From NCBI RefSeq assembly GCF_028613635.1, contig NZ_JAQRMY010000001.1, positions 1,406,331-1,470,330 on the forward strand: 64,000 nucleotides of DNA, written 5' to 3'. Source of the stretch: Devosia sp. ZB163. GTDB taxonomy: Bacteria; Pseudomonadota; Alphaproteobacteria; Rhizobiales; Devosiaceae. Below, piece after piece: positions 54,464 through 63,292 of the stretch. Within the stretch, counting starts at the first letter, position 1. Every line of letters starts with the position of its first letter. Under the pieces are notes generated by a model that saw only the letters and a list, made by a program, of their open reading frames with translations, ran no database searches and was not told the origin of the DNA. The position numbers were made by a program, and so were the translations under genes.

Positions 54464-55199
54464 GCCCCGCCTCCCTCCCCCTTGAGCGAGGGAGGGGGGT
54501 GTGCGGTGATCGCCGATGGACCCCCACCCCCAGCCCCTCCCCTCGAGGGGGAGGGAAGCTGGAAGCTCCTACATCGTCGGCGCAAGCGTAGCTGCTGGTC
54601 GACACGTCATTCACCGTTTTGACCCTTTGGCCCCTCATTGCCGGGCTCTTTCCGGCAATCCGTCTCACGCGGCGTCTGCCGCGGACTCATCTCGCCGCGC
54701 AGACGCGCGGCGGCTGGATCACCGGGATGGGCCCCCGTGATGAGGGGTGGCTCCTGGCGGCGGGGCGGGCTGCTTGAACCGCTGGCGCCACCGCTGTCCT
54801 TGCGGGTGCGGAGCCCCGCCTCCCTCCCCCTTGAGGGGAGGGATCGAGGGAGGGGGTAGTGCGGTGATCGCCGATGGACCCCCACCCCCAGCCCCTCCCC
54901 TCAAGGGGGAGGGGAGCTAGAAGCTCCTACATCGCCAGCGCAGCGTAGCTGCTGGTCGACTAGTCATTCACCGATTGACCCTTTGGCCCCATTGCCGGGA
55001 CGGGCCCCGGTGATGAGGGGTGGCTCCTGGCAGCGGGGCGGGCTGCTTGAACCGCTGGCGCCACCGCTGTCCTTGCGGGTGCGGAGCCCCGCCTCCCTCC
55101 CCCTTGAGGGGAGGGATCGAGGGAGGGGGTAGTGCGGTGATCGCCGATGGACCCCCACCCCCACCCCCTCCCCGCAAGGGGGAGGGGAACTGGAAGCTC
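54464..55199. repeat. Repeat block: three type B elements in tandem with type E arms
   Basis: This 736-bp gap between the GH1 stop and the stop of the LprI-like gene contains no gene. Three type B elements start at about 54471, 54820 and 55093. The stretch beginning TGATGAGGGGTGGCTCCTGG occurs at 54738 and again at 55011, exactly 273 bp apart, showing a tandem duplication. A type E-like element lies at 54633-54747. Each B element is followed by AAGCTCCTACATCG, which in the last copy is the 3' end of the LprI-like gene; the two earlier copies carry diverged traces of that gene end. Confidence 0.85.
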
Positions 55200-56000
55200 C
55201 TACATCGTCGGTGTCGGCTCGGCCGCATAGCTGACGGACGACTTGCCGTCTTTCCAGCTGTAGGTCGCCCAGCAGGCATCCCCCGGCGCTGCGGTCGGGC
55301 AGTTCGTCCGATCGACGGACAGGCGGGCGATGGTGCCGGTTTCGTTCTGGATCAGGGTCGGCGTGGCGCCCAGCGCGTCGATGGGATCGGCGAAGCGGTC
55401 GGACGAGACGGCGATCTGCACCTGGCAGCCGGCGTTGGCGCAGAAGGCCGTTGCCGAGTTGGTGCAGGCCATGGGTTGGGTGTTGATCACGTAGTCGGCG
55501 ATCTTGTCGCCGTCGAGGTCGCCGCTGAGGATGGCGGGGTGGTTCGCGGTGGTAACGAGCTTGCCGCCCAGCCGCTCGCACTGCCCGCCATAGGCGGCGA
55601 TCAGTGTCTCGATCGCCTCTGGAAGGGGAGTGGTCACCGGCGGCACATTGTTCTGCAGGTCCGAGTATTGCTGCATGGAGCCCTCGAGGCCCTGCTTCAG
55701 CGCGGCGATGCGGGCCGTGTAGACGCGCCGCAGGCAGGTGAGATCGGGCCCGCAGGCCTTGCGGCTGGCGAGGAACGCGTCGGCCTCGTCCTGGCGGTCG
55801 CCATTCGAGCCCATCAGCATCGGCACCTTGTCGTAGGCGAAGAACAGCCCGGCCATTTCGCTGTCGAGGGAGGAGAGCGTTCCGTCCTTGCAGACTGCAA
55901 CCTCGTCGGCGCCGGTGGCCTTGCTGCAGTCGTAGCTTGCCGCGAAGGCCGGAGCGGCAAGCAGCAGCAACATCGTGACGAGGCCAACAAGCATGCGCAT
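55200..56000 (-). CDS. Secreted LprI-like (DUF1311) protein with extra C-terminal domain
   Basis: A 266-residue exported protein. The signal peptide (MRMLVGLVTMLLLLAAPAFA) is clear. Residues about 23-105 match the lysozyme inhibitor LprI N-terminal/DUF1311 family: SYDCSKATGADEVAVCKDGTL, then FLASRKACGPDLTCLRR, with the four expected cysteines. The remaining 150 residues hold six more cysteines and a DGDKIADYVI segment resembling FG-GAP/EF-type calcium motifs. Whether it inhibits lysozyme is unknown. The 3' end coincides with the duplicated block at 54464-55199. Confidence 0.82.
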   Translation of the reverse strand: MRMLVGLVTMLLLLAAPAFAASYDCSKATGADEVAVCKDGTLSSLDSEMAGLFFAYDKVPMLMGSNGDRQDEADAFLASRKACGPDLTCLRRVYTARIAALKQGLEGSMQQYSDLQNNVPPVTTPLPEAIETLIAAYGGQCERLGGKLVTTANHPAILSGDLDGDKIADYVINTQPMACTNSATAFCANAGCQVQIAVSSDRFADPIDALGATPTLIQNETGTIARLSVDRTNCPTAAPGDACWATYSWKDGKSSVSYAAEPTPTM

Positions 56001-56104
56001 CGCTTCATCCTCTGAGCGGCAAATGTCAGCGGCAACCTAGCGTCATAGGGGGAGCCCGGCGATGCAACTCTGCGTGCATGCTCAATCGCGGGTGAAGGCG
56101 GCTG

Positions 56105-56857
56105 TCAGCGAAAGAACAGTAGCCGCAGGGCGAGAAGGATGGAGACGATCACCACGAGCGGCCGGATCAACTTCGCCCCGAAGCGGATTCCGGTGAGGGC
56201 GCCGAGATAGCCGCCGATGACCTGGCCGACGATCATCGCCAGGGCCACCGGCCAGACGACGTTGCCCGACGGGATGAACAGGGCCAGTGCGCCCAGGTTC
56301 GAGGTGAGGTTCAGCACCTTGGTGTGGCCGGCCGCACGCGTCACGCCCAGCCCGAACAGGGTGACGAAGCCGAGCGTGAGGAACGAGCCCGTGCCGGGCC
56401 CGAGGATGCCGTCGTAAAAGCCGATGACGAAGCCCATGACGGGCACGAACACCGTGGGGTCGAGGCGCGTGTGGCTGTCCTCGTCGGTCAGCTTGGGGGC
56501 GAAGGCGAAGTAGACCGCCACCGCGATCAGCGCCACCGGAATGACGAGCGACAGCAGCGTGACGTCGACGGCCTTCACCGCCATGGCGCCGAGGAAGGCG
56601 CCGACGAAAGTGAGCGGGATCGCGATGGCGAGCAGCCGCAGCGATACGAAGCCCTTGCGCCAGTAGGTGACGGCGGCGATCGCCGTGCCGACCACCGATT
56701 GCAGCTTGTTGGTGCCGAACGCGGTGACCGGTGGAATACCCACTGCCAGGAGCGCCGGCAGCGCGATCAACCCGCCGCCGCCGGCAATGGCATCGACGAA
56801 CCCCGCGAGCAGCCCCACGAAGCCGAGTGCGACGAGGATCGTCAGGTCGAAGGTCAC
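56105..56857 (-). CDS. TauE/SafE family anion permease
   Basis: Membrane protein of 250 residues with about eight spans, PF01925 family (TSUP), whose members export sulfite, sulfoacetate or related organosulfur anions. The N-terminal DAIAGGGGLIALPALLAVG is the hallmark glycine-rich motif, repeated in altered form as GFYDGILGPGTGSFL in the second half. The GTG start at 56857 overlaps the hisG stop (GTGA), so it is cotranslated with hisG although the roles are unrelated. The frame is open upstream but only within hisG. Confidence 0.9.
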   Translation of the reverse strand: MTFDLTILVALGFVGLLAGFVDAIAGGGGLIALPALLAVGIPPVTAFGTNKLQSVVGTAIAAVTYWRKGFVSLRLLAIAIPLTFVGAFLGAMAVKAVDVTLLSLVIPVALIAVAVYFAFAPKLTDEDSHTRLDPTVFVPVMGFVIGFYDGILGPGTGSFLTLGFVTLFGLGVTRAAGHTKVLNLTSNLGALALFIPSGNVVWPVALAMIVGQVIGGYLGALTGIRFGAKLIRPLVVIVSILLALRLLFFR

Positions 56858-57588
56858 AGCAGGGTGGAAATCCCCGGCGGCACGCCACCCATGATCGACA
56901 GCAGCGCTTCGAGCTGGGCCTTGCGCAGCGGCGTCCAGTCGGCCGTACGCGACACGATCAGGTTCGCCTCCGACTGCATGATCAGCCCGTCCTCGAGTAC
57001 GCGCAGCTGGTTGGCGGCGAGCGTCGAGCCCGTCGAGGTGATGTCGACGATGAGGTCGGCCGAGCCGGCGGCGGGCGCCGACTCGGTGGAGCCGGCGCTC
57101 TCGACGATGCGGTACTCGGCGATGCCGTACTTGGCGAAGTGACGCCGCGTGAGGTTCACGTACTTGGTCGCGACGCGCAGCCAGCGTCCGTGGCGCGAGC
57201 GGAAGTCCGACGCCACATCGGCAAGGTCGGTCATCTGCTGCACGTCGATCCACGAGTCGGGCACGGCGACGACCACGTTGGCCTCGCCGAACCCAAGGCC
57301 GCGGACGAACAGCACGTTCTCCTCGCCGTTCTCGCTTGCCTCATGGATAAGGTCCGAGCCGGTGACGCCGATATCGACGCCGCCGAGGATCAGCTCACGC
57401 GCGATTTCGGCGGCGGGGTAGAAGCGCACCGTCACCTGCGGCTGGTTCTTGATCGAGCCGATATAGCTGCGCGCGCCGCCGGGCCGCGCGATGGTGAGGC
57501 GCGAGGACGAGAAGGCCTTGCGGGTCAGTTCTTCGAGCCGGCCCTTGGAGGGCACGGCCAGCGTCAGTCCGCCGGGAAGCGTATTCAT
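56854..57588 (-). CDS. hisG: ATP phosphoribosyltransferase, short catalytic form
   Basis: HisG makes phosphoribosyl-ATP, the first step of histidine synthesis, and is feedback-inhibited by histidine. The 244-residue protein is close to the short (HisG-S) type, which lacks the C-terminal regulatory domain and works with HisZ, encoded just upstream. Features: TLAVPSKGRLEELTRKAF and the PRPP-binding ESAGSTESAPAAGSADLIVDI (quoted in part) with the later VDITSTGSTL. The ATG at 57588 overlaps the hisZ stop (ATGA). An upstream start at 57621 would overlap hisZ further and is less likely. Confidence 0.94.
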   Translation of the reverse strand: MNTLPGGLTLAVPSKGRLEELTRKAFSSSRLTIARPGGARSYIGSIKNQPQVTVRFYPAAEIARELILGGVDIGVTGSDLIHEASENGEENVLFVRGLGFGEANVVVAVPDSWIDVQQMTDLADVASDFRSRHGRWLRVATKYVNLTRRHFAKYGIAEYRIVESAGSTESAPAAGSADLIVDITSTGSTLAANQLRVLEDGLIMQSEANLIVSRTADWTPLRKAQLEALLSIMGGVPPGISTLL

Positions 57589-58670
57589 TGGCTGGCCTCC
57601 CGCTCGAGCCGATCTACCCACAGGGCACAGCCGGAAGCCTTTATCGGCTCGTCGGCTCCGAGACGCTCCAGCATGCGGTCATACTCGCCGCCCGAGGCGA
57701 GGACCTCGCCGTCCGAACCGGTCATCTCGAACACGATGCCGGTGTAGTAGTCGAGCCGCGGCGAGAAGCTCGCGTCGAACACCACGTCGGCATTGGGCGA
57801 AAGCGCCTGCAGCGCCGCGGCATGGTTACGGACCTGATAGAGCGGCTCGTCGAAATCGAAACCGGCTTCCTTGGCGAGATCGGCGATGCGCTCGAAGGCC
57901 ATCGTGGCGCTGTCGGCGACGTCGAGGTAATTCTGCAGCAGCATCACCGTCTCGGGGGCGATCGGGGCCGCGTCGAGCGCCTGCTTTTCGAGATAGCGGT
58001 CGGCGATCTCCTCGGGCGTGCGGCTGCCGATGAGGCTGAGGCCGCCCGAGAGCATGGCGTCGGTCACGATCTCGATCACGGTGTCGCGGCTGTCCGGGGC
58101 AGGGCCCTCGGCCTTCTGCTCGGGATTGGCGAGCCGGTCCATCAGCCGCGCCATCGCCTCGGGGTGCCCGAAGCGGTGCCGGATGCGGCTGCGCCAGGCG
58201 GTGGGAATGTCGGCCGCCTCGAGGAAGGCCTCGAACAGGCCGACGCCGCCGAGCCGCACGTTCGGGGCAGTGATGTCGTAGATGGCGAGCGCCCAGCGTG
58301 CAAAGGTCAGCACCTGGTCGAGCGCATTGTCCGCATCGGGTTGGCCGAGGAGCTCGAGGCCCGCCTGCTCGAACTCGACCGGGGTCGAGCTCTCCTGCCG
58401 GAAGATCGGACCAAGATAGGTGAAGGCCGACGGCGCGCCGATCAGCCCATCCTCGAGATACTGCTGCGCGATGGGCAGCGTGAAATCGGGCCTGAGGCAG
58501 TACTCGACGCCGTTGTTGGTCGTCGTCAGCAGCAGGTTGCGGCCGAACTCTTCGCCGGCGAGATCGAAATAGGGACCCGCGGGCAGCAGCAGCGGCACGT
58601 TCGCGCGCGTCACCGTCCGCGATTCGACGAGGCGCACCAGCGCGGCATATCGCTCTGAAGCTGTCTTCAC
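57585..58670 (-). CDS. hisZ: ATP phosphoribosyltransferase regulatory subunit
   Basis: HisZ is a histidyl-tRNA synthetase paralogue without aminoacylation activity that forms a hetero-octamer with short HisG and makes it sensitive to histidine. The 361-residue protein has the class II synthetase core: [24 protein letters not shown] and the distal [11 protein letters not shown]. It lies between hisS and hisG with ATGA overlaps on both sides, so the stoichiometry of the complex can be set by translational coupling. Confidence 0.93.
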   Translation of the reverse strand: MKTASERYAALVRLVESRTVTRANVPLLLPAGPYFDLAGEEFGRNLLLTTTNNGVEYCLRPDFTLPIAQQYLEDGLIGAPSAFTYLGPIFRQESSTPVEFEQAGLELLGQPDADNALDQVLTFARWALAIYDITAPNVRLGGVGLFEAFLEAADIPTAWRSRIRHRFGHPEAMARLMDRLANPEQKAEGPAPDSRDTVIEIVTDAMLSGGLSLIGSRTPEEIADRYLEKQALDAAPIAPETVMLLQNYLDVADSATMAFERIADLAKEAGFDFDEPLYQVRNHAAALQALSPNADVVFDASFSPRLDYYTGIVFEMTGSDGEVLASGGEYDRMLERLGADEPIKASGCALWVDRLEREASQ

Positions 58671-60106
58671 TTGTTGGCCCTGAGATAGGCGGCTACGGCC
58701 GGGAGTGCTGAAATCCTGTCGACGATCTCGGCATCCTTACACTCGAACTGGCCGGGCCGCTCGGCCTTCCACTCGGCATTGTCGGCAATGGCCTTGGCGG
58801 CTTCCTTGCCGGCGACGAGATCCTTGATCTGGACGATCCCCTGCTCGCGCTCCTGCGTACCCTCGATGATCACCGCCGGGGAGTTGCGCTTGTCGGCATA
58901 GGCGACCTGCTTGCCGAAGTTCTTGGTGTTGCCCATGAACATCTCGGCCCGGATGCCGGCCTGCCTGAGGCGGGAGGTGATTTCCTGGTAGCGCGGCGTC
59001 TGCTCCTTATCGAGCACCAGCACGACGACCGGGCCGACCGGCTCCTCGGCACTGAGGTTGCCGGTGAGCTTCAGCGCATGGGCGAGGCGCGAGACGCCGA
59101 TGGAGCAGCCCGTGGCGGGAACCGGCTCCGAACGGAAGCGCGAGACGAGGCCATCGTAGCGACCGCCGCTGCCGACTGCGCCGAACACCACTTCCTGGCC
59201 CTTCTCGTTGATGACCGGGAAGGTCAGCACGACTTCGAAGACCGGGCCGGTGTAGTATTCGAGGCCGCGCACGATCGAGGGATCGATATCGATGCGATCG
59301 GGCCCGTAGCCGGCGGAGCGGAACAGCGCCTCCATGGCCCGGAGTTCGGCGACGCCTTCATTCTCTTCCGGCGCCTTGCCGGAAACGAAATCGACGACGA
59401 CCTGCTGCTGAGGTTCCGTGAGGCCCGCACCCGGGGTGAAGTCACCGCTCTCGTCCTTGCGGCCTGCGCCGAGCAGCAGCTTCATGCCGTCGATGCCGAA
59501 CTTGTCGAGCTTGTCGATGGCGCGGAGCACGACGAGCTTCTGCTCGTACTCGGTGATACCAGCTGCCTCCAGGACGCCGTCCAGCACCTTGCGGTTGTTG
59601 ACCTTGACCACGTACTTCCCGGCGAGGCCGAGCGCATCCATGGTGTCGGCCAGCATCATGCACATCTCGGCATCGGCCTCGGGGCCGGCCGCGCCGACCG
59701 TGTCGGCGTCGAACTGCATGAACTGGCGGAAGCGGCCGGGGCCGGGCTTCTCGTTGCGGAAGACGTAGCCGGCCCGGTAGCTGCGATAGGGCTTGGGGAG
59801 CTTGTCGAAGTTCTCGGCGAAGTGCCGGGCGAGCGGCGCCGTCAGGTCGTAGCGCAGGCTCAGCCACTGCTCGTCGTCGTCCTGAAGGCTGAAGACGCCC
59901 GCGTTGGGGCGATCCGTGTCGGGCAGGAACTTGCCCAGCGCCTCGGTATACTCGAACAGCGGCGTTTCGACGGGGTCGAAGCCGTAGCGCTCGTAGACCA
60001 CGCGAATCTTCTCGATCATCGCGTTCACCGCCGAAATCTCGGCAGGCAAACGGTCCTCGAAGCCGCGCGGCAACCGCGGCGCGATTAGCTTCTTCTTGTC
60101 GGTCAT
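58667..60106 (-). CDS. hisS: Histidyl-tRNA synthetase
   Basis: Class II aminoacyl-tRNA synthetase of 479 residues. The catalytic domain contains [13 protein letters not shown], motif 2 ([20 protein letters not shown], quoted whole) and the histidine motif [11 protein letters not shown]; the C-terminal anticodon-binding domain runs from about 385. The ATG at 60106 starts [13 protein letters not shown]; an in-frame start upstream at 60175 would add only 23 residues of unlike sequence. First gene of the hisS-hisZ-hisG-tauE operon. A short insertion relative to Escherichia coli HisRS is normal for alphaproteobacteria. Confidence 0.95.
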   Translation of the reverse strand: MTDKKKLIAPRLPRGFEDRLPAEISAVNAMIEKIRVVYERYGFDPVETPLFEYTEALGKFLPDTDRPNAGVFSLQDDDEQWLSLRYDLTAPLARHFAENFDKLPKPYRSYRAGYVFRNEKPGPGRFRQFMQFDADTVGAAGPEADAEMCMMLADTMDALGLAGKYVVKVNNRKVLDGVLEAAGITEYEQKLVVLRAIDKLDKFGIDGMKLLLGAGRKDESGDFTPGAGLTEPQQQVVVDFVSGKAPEENEGVAELRAMEALFRSAGYGPDRIDIDPSIVRGLEYYTGPVFEVVLTFPVINEKGQEVVFGAVGSGGRYDGLVSRFRSEPVPATGCSIGVSRLAHALKLTGNLSAEEPVGPVVVLVLDKEQTPRYQEITSRLRQAGIRAEMFMGNTKNFGKQVAYADKRNSPAVIIEGTQEREQGIVQIKDLVAGKEAAKAIADNAEWKAERPGQFECKDAEIVDRISALPAVAAYLRANK

Positions 60107-60529
60107 GGCTCGAAAAACTTGGGATGTGCCCGGAATCTGAGGCTGGTTCCTAACGGAAACCCCACGTCGACTCAAGAAAGGTGGGTGTGTCCATGCAGCA
60201 ACAGTGGCTTACAGGGTGCGGCAGGCTGTCGCAATAGGGGGTTGGAATTGGACGGAAAGGGGCGTATCAGCCCACTCGTCCAACGCCAGCACGAGAAGGA
60301 GGCGGCATGACTATGTTTGTTCACGTCTCCGGTCCTGGCATTCGACCTGCTGGACTCGCTCTCGCCTAACGAGAGCCCGCCGCCCCGCCCGGGGCACGAC
60401 TTCCAGTCTTCCTAGCCAGCCTACCGCATAGCCACCGGCATCGTTTCCACGCCTTCGCGCCCGGATTCCGTCGCCAACAAACGCTTTCAACCCTGAGGGA
60501 CCGGGCCGCTTTTGCGTCCGGATGACACC
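60107..60529. other. Intergenic region upstream of hisS and small-gene cluster
   Basis: About 420 bp between divergent hisS and the first DUF1127-like gene. It should hold the hisS promoter. An AAGGAGG sequence at 60297 precedes an ATG at 60307 with a frame of only 20 codons (see separate entry). Nothing else convincing was seen. Confidence 0.5.
60307..60369 (+). CDS. Possible 20-residue leader or decayed small gene
   Basis: A perfect Shine-Dalgarno AAGGAGG is followed at five bases by ATG and a 20-codon frame (starting MTMFVHVSG, ending TAA at 60369). In another frame the same stretch continues as FDLLDSLSPNESPPPRPGHD, so a one-base frameshift could have broken a longer small protein. The strong ribosome binding site is the only solid evidence. 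Confidence 0.25.
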   Translation: MTMFVHVSGPGIRPAGLALA

Positions 60530-60772
60530 ATGACTCTCGAACTCGACGTTCGTGCTGCGGCACGCGCCAACCGTGCTTCCGGGCACATCCATGTCGGTAT
60601 CGCCGGCGCATTGCGTTCAGCTGTCGTCACGATGCTGGCCGATGCCCAACTGGCGCGGGCGGCGAGGCGCTACCAATCGCGCGGATCGCCACCTGTCCCG
60701 GCTCATTTGAGGCGCGACCTCGGGCTGATGCCCGAAGTGCTCGAGCCCAGGAGCCACTGGGACTACCGCTGA
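60530..60772 (+). CDS. Small DUF1127-like protein
   Basis: An 80-residue protein starting at ATG 60530. The C-terminal part ARRYQSRGSPPVPAHLRRDLGL resembles the DUF1127 motif (basic helix then LRxDIGL), common in small alphaproteobacterial regulators such as those controlling phosphate or RNA degradation. It is followed 68 bp later by another gene of similar type. Start uncertain (an alternative is 60512). The family's role is largely unknown. Confidence 0.5.
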   Translation: MTLELDVRAAARANRASGHIHVGIAGALRSAVVTMLADAQLARAARRYQSRGSPPVPAHLRRDLGLMPEVLEPRSHWDYR

Positions 60773-60840
60773 GCGGAAGTCCGCGGGACTTGGGGTTCCG
60801 CGGACGCCGCCCCACCGAAGATCATCGTGAGGGATTCAAC

Positions 60841-61068
60841 ATGATCGCCATTATCCGCGACCGCGTCCGCGGTCGCGCCGAACAGCAGCTCGAGTTCGCG
60901 TTCGAACGACGCCTCGGGCTCCTGGATCGGCTCCGCCTGTTCATCCTGAGGCGCCACGCCGACGCCATGCTCCGCCGCACCCTCCGTCCCTTCCGGACCG
61001 GCAGCGCGGCCCAGCTGACGCCGCACCTGCTCAAGGACATCGGCCTGCCCCCGGATTTCCGGATGTAG
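60841..61068 (+). CDS. Small DUF1127-like protein
   Basis: A 75-residue protein from ATG 60841, basic (many R), ending in HLLKDIGLPPDFRM, where LKDIGL matches the DUF1127 consensus. A GAGGG sequence lies 6-10 bp upstream of the ATG. Tandem with the preceding small gene, as often seen for this family. Predicted to be a small helical protein, possibly RNA-binding (inference from relatives). Confidence is limited by its size. Confidence 0.55.
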   Translation: MIAIIRDRVRGRAEQQLEFAFERRLGLLDRLRLFILRRHADAMLRRTLRPFRTGSAAQLTPHLLKDIGLPPDFRM

Positions 61069-61155
61069 GCCAACGGGGCCGGCGCGAGCCGGCTCCACCT
61101 TCGGATTCAGTTTCACATCAGGGAGCCGGCGCCTTGGGGCGCCCGGTCATCACCA

Positions 61156-61299
61156 ATGTTCCTGCGACCCTTCATGGTCCGGCGCCGACGGCGTCCGGAC
61201 ACCGACCCCACCACGCCTCCGGACCGGCGGGACGACCTGCCGCCGGTGGCCGACATCTCCAGCGTCGTGCTGATGGCACTGTTTCTGACGCGGCAGTAG
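61156..61299 (+). CDS. Possible 47-residue protein
   Basis: A frame from ATG 61156 to TAG 61299: basic N-terminus (MVRRRRRPDTD) and a hydrophobic C-terminus (SSVVLMALFLTRQ). No clear ribosome binding site precedes it. It lies between the DUF1127-like gene and the convergent tag gene; coding status is doubtful. Confidence 0.25.
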   Translation: MFLRPFMVRRRRRPDTDPTTPPDRRDDLPPVADISSVVLMALFLTRQ

Positions 61300-61346
61300 T
61301 GACTGGTGCCGCCCCGCCCCGATCAGGGTGGGGAGGGGCGGCCCCC

Positions 61347-61940
61347 TTACGGTCGCGCGAGCTTCTGCCGCGCGCTCTCGGACTCAGCTCGGCAGAAGCA
61401 CGTGTCGACGTGGTCGTTGACGAGGCCCATGGCCTGCATGAAGGCATAGACGGTCGTGGGGCCGACGAAGCTGAAGCCGCGCTTGCGCAGGTCCTTGCTC
61501 AGCGCCTTCGACCCCTCCGTATGGCCGGGGATCTGACCGGCCACGATCGGTCCCTGCACAGGTTCGGGCTCGAAGCGCCAGATGTAGCGGGCGAGCGAGC
61601 CGAACTCCTTGCGGATTTCCTGCGTTCGCTTTGCATTGTTGATCGTCGAGGCGATCTTGCCGCGATGGCGGATGATCCCCGCATCCTGCACCAGCCGCTC
61701 GATATCGGCTTCTCCCATCGCCGCCACCTTGTCGATGTCGAAGCCCTGGAAGGCGGCGCGGAAGTTCTCGCGCTTCCTCAGGATGGTGAGCCAGCTGAGG
61801 CCCGACTGGAACCCCTCGAGGCAGAGCTTTTCGAACAGCCGGTTGTCGTCGGTGACCGGCCGGCCCCACTCGCGGTCGTGGTAGTCGACATAGAGCGGAT
61901 CGCTGCCGGCCCAGCCGCAGCGGACGACACTCGTTGACAT
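61347..61940 (-). CDS. tag: DNA-3-methyladenine glycosylase I
   Basis: Tag excises 3-methyladenine from alkylated DNA. The 197-residue protein contains the family's zinc-binding residues: RCGWAGSD with Cys8, DYHDREWG with His, and HVDTCFCR with the C-terminal His and Cys. GFQSGLSWLTILRKRENFR is typical. The ATG at 61940 gives the normal length; the frame is open to 62393 as a shadow of the response regulator gene. A G+C-rich hairpin (61309-61342) lies just downstream of its stop. Confidence 0.94.
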   Translation of the reverse strand: MSTSVVRCGWAGSDPLYVDYHDREWGRPVTDDNRLFEKLCLEGFQSGLSWLTILRKRENFRAAFQGFDIDKVAAMGEADIERLVQDAGIIRHRGKIASTINNAKRTQEIRKEFGSLARYIWRFEPEPVQGPIVAGQIPGHTEGSKALSKDLRKRGFSFVGPTTVYAFMQAMGLVNDHVDTCFCRAESESARQKLARP

Positions 61941-61997
61941 GGTGAGCTCCCGGTTAATAGTGGCGTCAGGCGCGAATCGGCTTGGGGGCCAACCGCG

Positions 61998-62432
61998 GTG
62001 ATTGTTCCGCAGGAATTGAAGGCGTTGGTCGTTGACGACAATGCCTATGCGCGCTCCGCCGTGGCGGCAACCCTGCGCAAGCTGGGGCTGGTCGAGATCG
62101 ACGAGCTCGCCAGTGCCGCCCCCGCTGTCGGCGCCATCGTCGCGAACCGCTACGATATCGTGTTCATGGATTGGTACATGCCGGAAATGAACGGCGCGGC
62201 CCTGCTCGAGGTGATCCGCGATCCGCGCTTTCCCGCCGGCGGCAAGGTGCCGGTGGTGATGATCACGGCCTATCCCAACCGCGAGACCATCGCCCGCGCC
62301 AAGGAACTGGGCGCCAGCGAGGTGCTGGTGAAGCCTTTCAGCGTGTCGCAGGCGGCCGCTGCGCTCGGGCGGCTGCTGCCCGACGGCTGGCAACTCCCCG
62401 AAGAGCCCGACGCCAAGCAGGTCCTGCTGTAA
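61998..62432 (+). CDS. Single-domain response regulator (CheY-like)
   Basis: A 144-residue receiver domain with no output domain. The acidic pair is in LVVDDNAYAR, the phospho-acceptor Asp in VFMDWYMPEMNG, the Thr in MITAYPN and the Lys in LVKPFS, so it should be a working phosphorylation switch. Starts at a GTG at 61998, divergent from tag with 57 bp between. No histidine kinase gene is near; it may take part in a phosphorelay or motility-type signalling. Partner unknown. Confidence 0.88.
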   Translation: MIVPQELKALVVDDNAYARSAVAATLRKLGLVEIDELASAAPAVGAIVANRYDIVFMDWYMPEMNGAALLEVIRDPRFPAGGKVPVVMITAYPNRETIARAKELGASEVLVKPFSVSQAAAALGRLLPDGWQLPEEPDAKQVLL

Positions 62433-62616
62433 TCTGCCGTGCCGAAATGGTGAACGAATAGTAGAGTGCCGATTTGCGGCCGATAACTACTTGGCATTTT
62501 TCGAGAACAGTTCATGCTGCGCTCACTACCTGCCTTCACCACCCTTTTGGGTTTGTGCAACATACTCCTGCTCGGGCTCGGTCGCCTTGAAAGTTCAACA
62601 GTGATGAGTGTGTACC

Positions 62617-63237
62617 ATGCTGCGTAAGTCTCGCGCGGTCCTTGCTGCGACCGCCTGTATCCTCTCCCTCACCGTCTTCACCGACGCGGCCAATGCCGCC
62701 CAGCGGTTCTTCCTGTTCAACAACAACACTTCCTCGCTGAGCGACGGTCGGCCGCGCAGCGAGGTGCGCCTGAAGAGCGGCAAGGTCCGTCTCGCGCCGC
62801 AGTTCAAGCGCCAGGTGGTTGCCTACAACTCCAAGCAGTCGGCCGGCACCATCATCGTCAACACCGGCGAAAAGTACCTCTACCTGGTGCTCGGCGACGG
62901 CCAGGCGATGCGCTACGGCATCGGCACCGCCCGCAGCGGCTTCGAGTGGAGCGGCACCCATCGCCTCTCCAGCAAGCGCGAGTGGCCGGGTTGGACGCCG
63001 CCGGCTGAAATGAAGCGCCGGCAGCCCGGCCTGCCCAACTACATGCCGGGCGGCATCAACAATCCGCTCGGGGCGCGCGCGCTCTACATCGGCTCCACGC
63101 TCTACCGCATCCACGGTACCAACGAGCCCTGGACCATCGGCCAGAACGTGTCGTCGGGCTGCATCCGCATGGTGAATGCAGATGTAGAAGATTTGTACGA
63201 ACGCGTAAAAATTGGCGCGAAGGTGATTGTCCTTTAG
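62617..63237 (+). CDS. L,D-transpeptidase (YkuD domain)
   Basis: Exported 206-residue enzyme that makes 3-3 cross-links in peptidoglycan or ties proteins to it. The signal peptide ends in ANAA around residue 28. The YkuD domain spans about 75-205; the catalytic motif HGTN with His166 and SSGCIRM with Cys182 is complete. I start it at ATG 62617 (MLRKSRAVLA) rather than the GTG nine bases upstream. Hyphomicrobiales carry many such paralogues, consistent with L,D-cross-linked walls in this group. Confidence 0.92.
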   Translation: MLRKSRAVLAATACILSLTVFTDAANAAQRFFLFNNNTSSLSDGRPRSEVRLKSGKVRLAPQFKRQVVAYNSKQSAGTIIVNTGEKYLYLVLGDGQAMRYGIGTARSGFEWSGTHRLSSKREWPGWTPPAEMKRRQPGLPNYMPGGINNPLGARALYIGSTLYRIHGTNEPWTIGQNVSSGCIRMVNADVEDLYERVKIGAKVIVL

Positions 63238-63258
63238 TTAGGATTATCAGGGACACTG

Positions 63259-63280
63259 GCCCCCGGGATTCCCTGGGGGC
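63259..63280 (+). terminator. Strong hairpin between the L,D-transpeptidase and TadG-type genes
   Basis: GCCCCCGGG-ATT-CCCTGGGGGC forms a hairpin with one G-T/mismatch step and a 3-base loop, 22 bp after the transpeptidase stop. There is no T-run after it, so it is likely a terminator of the weak type or a stability element; it also sits just before the ribosome binding region of the next gene. Confidence 0.45.
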
Positions 63281-63292
63281 TGGGGTCGCAAC

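Noticed and set aside
61309-61342. GC-rich hairpin after tag as an intrinsic terminator
   Set aside because: The stem is plausible, but no T-run follows in the direction of tag transcription, so I mention it only under tag.
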